Source: Rhodococcus tibetensis (GTDB lineage Bacteria > Actinomycetota > Actinomycetes > Mycobacteriales > Mycobacteriaceae). From it: 64,000 bases of DNA. The notes under the pieces are model-generated. The model had not been told where the DNA came from, did not search any database, and saw only the letters and a program-made list of their open reading frames with translations. The DNA lies in NCBI RefSeq assembly GCF_024438035.1, contig NZ_JANFQF010000008.1, positions 62,001 to 126,000 on the forward strand, read 5' to 3'. This document shows, one piece after another, positions 60,156 to 64,000 of the stretch (position 1 is its first letter; every line of letters begins with the position of its first letter). Both the position numbers and the translations under genes were made by a program.

Positions 60156-61118
60156 CTATCCCTCGTCGGGCGGTGTGAACTCGGAGGTCCGTGTCATTCC
60201 CGCGGCCCGTCCTTTGGCCGAGATCACGAGGGCCATCTTCCGACTCGCCTCGTCGATCATCTCGTCACCGAGCATCGCGGCGCCACGAGCTCCGCCGTCC
60301 GCCGAGGTGTGGAACTCGTAGGCGTCGAGGATCAATTCTGCACGGTCGTAATCGTCCTGGCGAGGACTGAACACCTCGTTGGCCGCATCGATCTGCGTGG
60401 GGTGGAGCACCCATTTGCCGTCGAAACCCAGCGCTGCGGTGCGCTGCGCCGAACGCCGGAACGCCTCCACGTCGCGAATCTGAAGGTACGGTCCGTCGAT
60501 GGCCTGGATGCCGTGTGCACGTGCAGCCATGAGGATCGTCATCAGTATGTGGTGGTAGGCGTCCCCGCGGTCGTAGCCGTCCGGCTGTTCCCCGACCACG
60601 AGCGTGCGCATGTTGATGCTCGCCATGAAGTCGGCCGGGCCGAACACCAGCGTCTGCACTCTGGGGCTCGCGGTCGCGATGGCGTTGATATTGGTGAGGC
60701 CGATGGCGTTCTCGATCTGCGGTTCGATCCCGATCCGCCCGACCTCCAACCCGTTGGCCTTCTCTATCTGGGTCAGCAGTAGGTCGAGCGCCTGAACGTG
60801 GCTGGCGTCGGGCACTTTCGGCAGCAGGATCGCATCGAGGTGCGCGCCCGCGCGGCCGACGACCTCGGCGACGTCGGCATGGGTCCATTCGGTGGTCCAG
60901 TCGTTGACCCGCACCACCTTGATCTGATGTCCCCACCCGTCCTCGGCGAGAGCGTCCGCGATGGTGCCGCGGGCTTCCTGCTTCGCCGACGGGGCCACGG
61001 CATCCTCGAGGTCGAGGAACACCTCGTCCGCCGGAAGCCCCTTGGCCTTGTCGATCATCTTGCGACTGCTGCCCGGAACAGCCAGAACCGATCGACGTGG
61101 CCTGAAGACGGAACTCAT
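60156..61118 (-). CDS. HpcH/HpaI aldolase / CitE-like CoA-ester lyase
   Basis: This 320-residue TIM-barrel enzyme acts on (3S)-malyl-CoA, citramalyl-CoA or a related ester as lyase or thioesterase. Visible are RRSVLAVPGSSRKMIDKAKG, VFLDLEDAVAPSAK (metal-binding acidic segment), LPKVPDASHV, IEPQIENAIGLTN, FGPADFMASI and GFDGKWVLHPTQI. It is divergent from the MgtE_N-CBS gene by 72 bp. ATG 61118 is the start. Which CoA ester it uses cannot be told. Confidence 0.87.
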   Translation of the reverse strand: MSSVFRPRRSVLAVPGSSRKMIDKAKGLPADEVFLDLEDAVAPSAKQEARGTIADALAEDGWGHQIKVVRVNDWTTEWTHADVAEVVGRAGAHLDAILLPKVPDASHVQALDLLLTQIEKANGLEVGRIGIEPQIENAIGLTNINAIATASPRVQTLVFGPADFMASINMRTLVVGEQPDGYDRGDAYHHILMTILMAARAHGIQAIDGPYLQIRDVEAFRRSAQRTAALGFDGKWVLHPTQIDAANEVFSPRQDDYDRAELILDAYEFHTSADGGARGAAMLGDEMIDEASRKMALVISAKGRAAGMTRTSEFTPPDEG

Positions 61119-61190
61119 GACGGACGATCCTCCACTTTCCGCAGGTGTTCGATTCCCTGGATCCCCCTACGAGGATCTAGCCTGGCAATC

Positions 61191-62462
61191 ATGGCAGCTG
61201 CGAACAAAGTTTTTGCAGCCAGGCTGGCCGGCCTGGTGGTACTCGGGCCCGACGGCGAATCGATCGGCCGGGTGCGAGACGTGGTCGTCACCGTTCGCAT
61301 CGGCCGCCAGCAACCCCGGGTGCTGGGGCTGGTCATCGAATTGTTCACGCGCAAACGCATCTTCGTGCCCATGCTGCGGGTCACCGCGATCGAACCGAGT
61401 TCGGTCACACTGACCACCGGGAACGTCAGTTTGCGCCGGTTCACGCAGCGGCCGGGTGAGGTTCTCGCGCTCGCCCAGGTCCTCGATTCACGCGTGCGGG
61501 TGGACGACCCGGAACTCGAGGAACTGCACGGAGTCGACACGGTGGTGGTCGATCTCGGCATCGAACTGACCCGTAGTCGCGACTGGGTGGTGTCGAAGGT
61601 TGCGGTGCGCGGCCATCGCGGACGCCTCGGCCGGCGTGCCGCCATTCACATCGTCGAGTGGCAGCACGTGCAGGGGCTGACACATTCCGATCTGTCGATG
61701 CCGGGGCAGGGGGTGTCCGCGCTCCTGATGCAGTACGAGGGGATGCGTCCCGCCGACGTGGCCAACGCCATGCGTGAGCTCCCGGACAAACGCCGGCACG
61801 AACTCGCGCTCGCCCTCGACGACGAGCGCCTGGCCGACGTCGTGCAGGAGTTGCCGTCCGACGATCAGACCGACCTCCTGATGCACCTCGAGGTGGAGCG
61901 GGCCGCCGACATCCTCGAGGCCATGGATCCGGACGACGCGGCCGATCTTCTCGGCGAGCTGCCCGAAACGGAAGCCGAATCGCTGCTGCAGTTGATGGAC
62001 CCGCAGGACTCCGAACCGGTCCGTAGACTCCTCGAGCACTCGCCGGACACTGCCGGTGGTCTGATGACCCCCGAACCGGTGGTGCTGACGGCGTCCACGA
62101 CGGTGGCGGAAGCTCTGGCGCGCGCTCGCAACGAGGATGTCACGCCCGCACTCGCGAGCATGATCTTCGTTGTCAGGCCCCCGACCGCCACGCCGACCGG
62201 TCGCTACCTGGGATGCGTGCACCTGCAGAAGTTGTTGCGGGAACCACCCGCGAGTCTCGTGGGCGGCCTGCTCGACACCGGCCTTCCTCGTCTCGCCGCC
62301 GACGACTCGCTGGCTGCCGTCACGCGGTACTTCGCCAGTTACAACCTCGTATGCGGGCCCGTGGTCGACGACGAGAATCACCTGATCGGCGCGGTCACCG
62401 TCGACGACGTCCTGGACCATCTCCTTCCGGAGGACTGGCGCGAAGAGGAGATCGACGGATGA
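61191..62462 (+). CDS. MgtE_N/CBS-domain protein without a channel domain (Rv1232c-like)
   Basis: This 423-residue soluble protein starts with a PRC-barrel-like region (LVVLGPDGESIGRVRDVVV), then a second similar repeat (about 85-150), then an MgtE_N superhelix (QYEGMRPADVANAMRELP, VVQELPSDDQTDLLMHLE, LLGELPETEAESLLQLM) and two CBS domains ending in DDVLDHLLPEDW. The membrane channel domain of MgtE is absent. It may sense Mg or nucleotides and control another transporter such as the DUF1003 protein or CorA. The stop overlaps the DUF1003 gene by 4 bp. Confidence 0.87.
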   Translation: MAAANKVFAARLAGLVVLGPDGESIGRVRDVVVTVRIGRQQPRVLGLVIELFTRKRIFVPMLRVTAIEPSSVTLTTGNVSLRRFTQRPGEVLALAQVLDSRVRVDDPELEELHGVDTVVVDLGIELTRSRDWVVSKVAVRGHRGRLGRRAAIHIVEWQHVQGLTHSDLSMPGQGVSALLMQYEGMRPADVANAMRELPDKRRHELALALDDERLADVVQELPSDDQTDLLMHLEVERAADILEAMDPDDAADLLGELPETEAESLLQLMDPQDSEPVRRLLEHSPDTAGGLMTPEPVVLTASTTVAEALARARNEDVTPALASMIFVVRPPTATPTGRYLGCVHLQKLLREPPASLVGGLLDTGLPRLAADDSLAAVTRYFASYNLVCGPVVDDENHLIGAVTVDDVLDHLLPEDWREEEIDG

Positions 62463-62980
62463 GCGAAAAGATTCCGAGCGTGTCGGCCCGGGGCCTGTCG
62501 GAGCGGCAACGGCTCGACACGCCCCGCGGTGCCCGGCGTTTCCGCTTCACCTACGACGTAGAGGCAGTCGGCCGCGCCAGCGAGAACTTCGCTCGGTTCC
62601 TGGGGACCGGTCGGTATCTGGTGATCCAGACCGTGGTCGTGATCATCTGGATCGTTCTCAACATTTTCGCGGTCGAGCTGAAGTGGGATCCGTATCCCTT
62701 CATCCTCCTCAACCTCGCGTTCTCCACTCAGGCCGCCTATGCCGCCCCGCTGATCCTGCTGGCCCAGAACCGGCAGGAGAACCGGGACCGCGTCTCGCTC
62801 GAGGAGGACCGGTCGCGGGCGGAACAGACCAAGGCGGATACCGAATTCCTGGCGCGCGAACTCGCCGCGCTGCGGATCGCGATCGGCGAGGTGGCGACCC
62901 GTGACTATCTCCGTCGCGAGCTCGAAGAAATCAAGACACTGCTGGGCGACGAGGAAGAGGCAAGGCCCCGGCGCAAATGA
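62459..62980 (+). CDS. DUF1003 family membrane protein
   Basis: This 173-residue protein has a short basic N-terminus, two membrane helices (YLVIQTVVVIIWIVLNIFAV and PFILLNLAFSTQAAYAAPLI) with a WDPYPF turn between them, and a C-terminal coiled coil rich in Glu/Arg (QENRDRVSLEEDRSRAEQ to EEARPRRK). This is the standard DUF1003 layout. ATG 62459 overlaps the CBS-protein stop (ATGA), so the two are translated together, as in mycobacteria (Rv1232c-Rv1233c-like pair). Function unknown. Confidence 0.88.
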   Translation: MSEKIPSVSARGLSERQRLDTPRGARRFRFTYDVEAVGRASENFARFLGTGRYLVIQTVVVIIWIVLNIFAVELKWDPYPFILLNLAFSTQAAYAAPLILLAQNRQENRDRVSLEEDRSRAEQTKADTEFLARELAALRIAIGEVATRDYLRRELEEIKTLLGDEEEARPRRK

Positions 62981-63022
62981 TCCGGCCATTCCCGCATTCC
63001 CCGGCACGCGCAGTCACGGATA

Positions 63023-63038
63023 TGTAACGTCAGTCACA
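63023..63038. promoter_or_regulatory. CRP-like site upstream of the lytic transglycosylase
   Basis: TGTAACGTCAGTCACA fits TGTGA-N6-TCACA at 9 of 10 defined positions. It ends 55 nt before the GTG at 63094, a common place for CRP-dependent promoters. Confidence 0.45.
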
Positions 63039-63093
63039 TCTTCTCGGATGTACGCGGTGTGCGACAAGGAAGAGCACCGCAGGGGGTGATGGA

Positions 63094-64000
63094 GTGCGGA
63101 TACGCGGACTGGTGACGGTTGCTGCCCTGACGGTGGGAGCCGCCGCAACACTCGGATCTTCGACGGGTAGTTCAGGCCCTGTTTCGGCCCTCGATACCCG
63201 ACTGACCCCGGCGGTCGAGACTGCGACGCTCACGGCGACCACACCGTCGTCGCAGGGGAGCGAACCGCAGGCCGCCTACCTTCCACCCGCAGGCTTCGTG
63301 GCACCCGCGCCACGAGTGGCGAGGTCACAGCGCGCGGCGCCGCCACCTCCCCCTCCCGTGGTGACAAATCCCACATTGCCTTCCTCTCCCACCGGGACGG
63401 GGCTGATAGCCGCACCGGTGATCCTCAGCTCGCTCGGTATTCCGGAGATCGTGCTCAACGCCTACCGCTCCGCGGAACTCACCTTGATGGTGGAGGCACC
63501 GAAGTGCGGGGTGCCCTGGCATTTGCTGGCGGGTATCGGGCGGATCGAATCGGGGCACGCCGGTGGCGGCCGCACCGACTCGTCCGGCACCACTGTCACC
63601 CCGATTCTGGGACCGGTTCTCGACGGAAGGCTGGCCGGCAACGAGGTGATCCGCGATACCGACCGCGGCGCAACGGACGGCGACGCCGGCCACGACCGGG
63701 CGGTCGGACCGATGCAGTTCATTCCGTCCACGTGGGCCAAGTACGCGTCGGACGGGAACGCGGATGGCGCAGCAGATCCCAACAACGTGTTCGACGCGAC
63801 GCTGGCCGCCGCCCGATACCTCTGCTCGGGTGGACTGGACCTTCGTGACCCACTCCAGGAGACCCGCGCCGTTCTGCGCTACAACAACTCGGGGACATAC
63901 GCCGCCAACGTCATTACCTGGTCGAACGCCTACAGGAACGGCGGCACCCCCACCCCGAGCGAGCTGTCCGACTCGAGCACTCTGCCACCCGGCGCTCTCA
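63094..64000 (+). CDS. Exported lytic murein transglycosylase, N-terminal part (cut by window edge)
   Basis: About 302 residues are visible. The start is a GTG with AGGGGG 7 nt before it; the ATG at 63089 is out of frame and soon stops. A Sec signal peptide (LVTVAALTVGAAATLGSS) is followed by a Pro/Ala/Val-rich linker of about 80 residues. From about residue 130 an MltB-type lysozyme-like domain begins: LLAGIGRIESGHAGGG with catalytic Glu152, GPMQFIPSTWAKYASDGN from Gly205, and NVFDATLAAARYLC. It cleaves peptidoglycan glycan chains outside the membrane. The ORF runs through the window end. Confidence 0.9.
   Translation, partial: MRIRGLVTVAALTVGAAATLGSSTGSSGPVSALDTRLTPAVETATLTATTPSSQGSEPQAAYLPPAGFVAPAPRVARSQRAAPPPPPPVVTNPTLPSSPTGTGLIAAPVILSSLGIPEIVLNAYRSAELTLMVEAPKCGVPWHLLAGIGRIESGHAGGGRTDSSGTTVTPILGPVLDGRLAGNEVIRDTDRGATDGDAGHDRAVGPMQFIPSTWAKYASDGNADGAADPNNVFDATLAAARYLCSGGLDLRDPLQETRAVLRYNNSGTYAANVITWSNAYRNGGTPTPSELSDSSTLPPGAL

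Noticed and set aside
1-64000. CRISPR arrays, tRNA/rRNA genes, insertion sequences, prophage or integrase genes
   Set aside because: Looked for regularly spaced repeats, tRNA-like cloverleaves, transposase motifs and integrase motifs; none was found. The only tandem repeats are the coding 15-bp units and short regulatory repeats.

Overview
The window is high-GC chromosomal DNA from a mycolic-acid actinobacterium, most probably a Rhodococcus of the opacus/jostii/wratislaviensis type. The basis is protein resemblance: an actinobacterial Kgd, an LpqY-SugABC trehalose importer, an MgtE_N/CBS protein next to a DUF1003 protein, a CorA, and a Rv1769/Rv1771-like pair. I see no tRNA or rRNA gene, insertion sequence, phage gene, integrase or CRISPR array. 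Coding density is high, many neighbours overlap by 4 bp (ATGA/GTGA), and several convergent pairs overlap at their 3' ends. It reads as core-type chromosome with a few accessory modules.

Layout. 1-5200: 5' end of trehalose synthase (treS), a DinB-fold protein, a secreted protein, DEAD-box RNA helicase, nitrilase-family amidohydrolase, phosphoribosyltransferase. 5200-12150: a helix-rich protein of unknown role, a FadD15-like acyl-CoA ligase with a CRP-like site, an alpha/beta hydrolase, and a 1161-residue nuclease-helicase that looks like an iron-sulfur RecB/Cas4-type nuclease, a DEDD exonuclease and an SF1 helicase in one chain. 12120-16840: a PLP deaminase/aldolase, its TetR regulator and an aldonolactone oxidase, tied together by matching palindromes, then a Tat-exported amidase-like lipoprotein lacking two catalytic residues. 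16840-22050: adenine/adenosine deaminase, a C-terminally truncated acyl-adenylating protein, a crotonase, and a PadR-regulated MFS exporter. 22100-29400: GNAT, xi-class GST, AraC/VOC pair, glycine-rich membrane-associated protein, glutamate decarboxylase, two-gene ABC exporter. 29400-37290: a fused ABC exporter with one degenerate ATP site, then kgd. 37300-41380: TetR regulator, two tandem operators, and a monooxygenase/SDR/esterase operon like mymA-lipR. 41340-45970: osmoprotectant ABC importer and a divergent orphan binding lipoprotein. 46000-50700: malic enzyme, a DRYGP-repeat membrane protein, PHP phosphoesterase, CorA, SUFU-like protein. 50700-55000: calcineurin-like phosphoesterase, ParB-like protein, AlkZ-like protein, MFS transporter. 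55000-59350: lpqY-sugA-sugB-sugC. 59600-64000: a glycine-zipper membrane protein, CitE-like lyase, MgtE_N-CBS protein, DUF1003 protein, and the 5' part of an exported lytic transglycosylase.

How the genes work together. Trehalose is a theme: treS at one edge and the LpqY-SugABC recycling importer near the other. Central carbon flux is represented by kgd, malic enzyme and the CitE-like lyase, and fatty-acid use by two acyl-adenylating proteins and a crotonase. Osmotic and ion balance is served by the osmoprotectant importer, CorA and the MgtE_N/CBS protein. Four sites resembling the CRP consensus (TGTGA-N6-TCACA) lie upstream of the acyl-CoA ligase, the truncated adenylating gene, kgd and the lytic transglycosylase, suggesting shared cAMP-receptor control.

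Limits. All functions come from reading translations by eye; no similarity search or structure prediction was run. Start codons were chosen from Shine-Dalgarno spacing and family N-termini.
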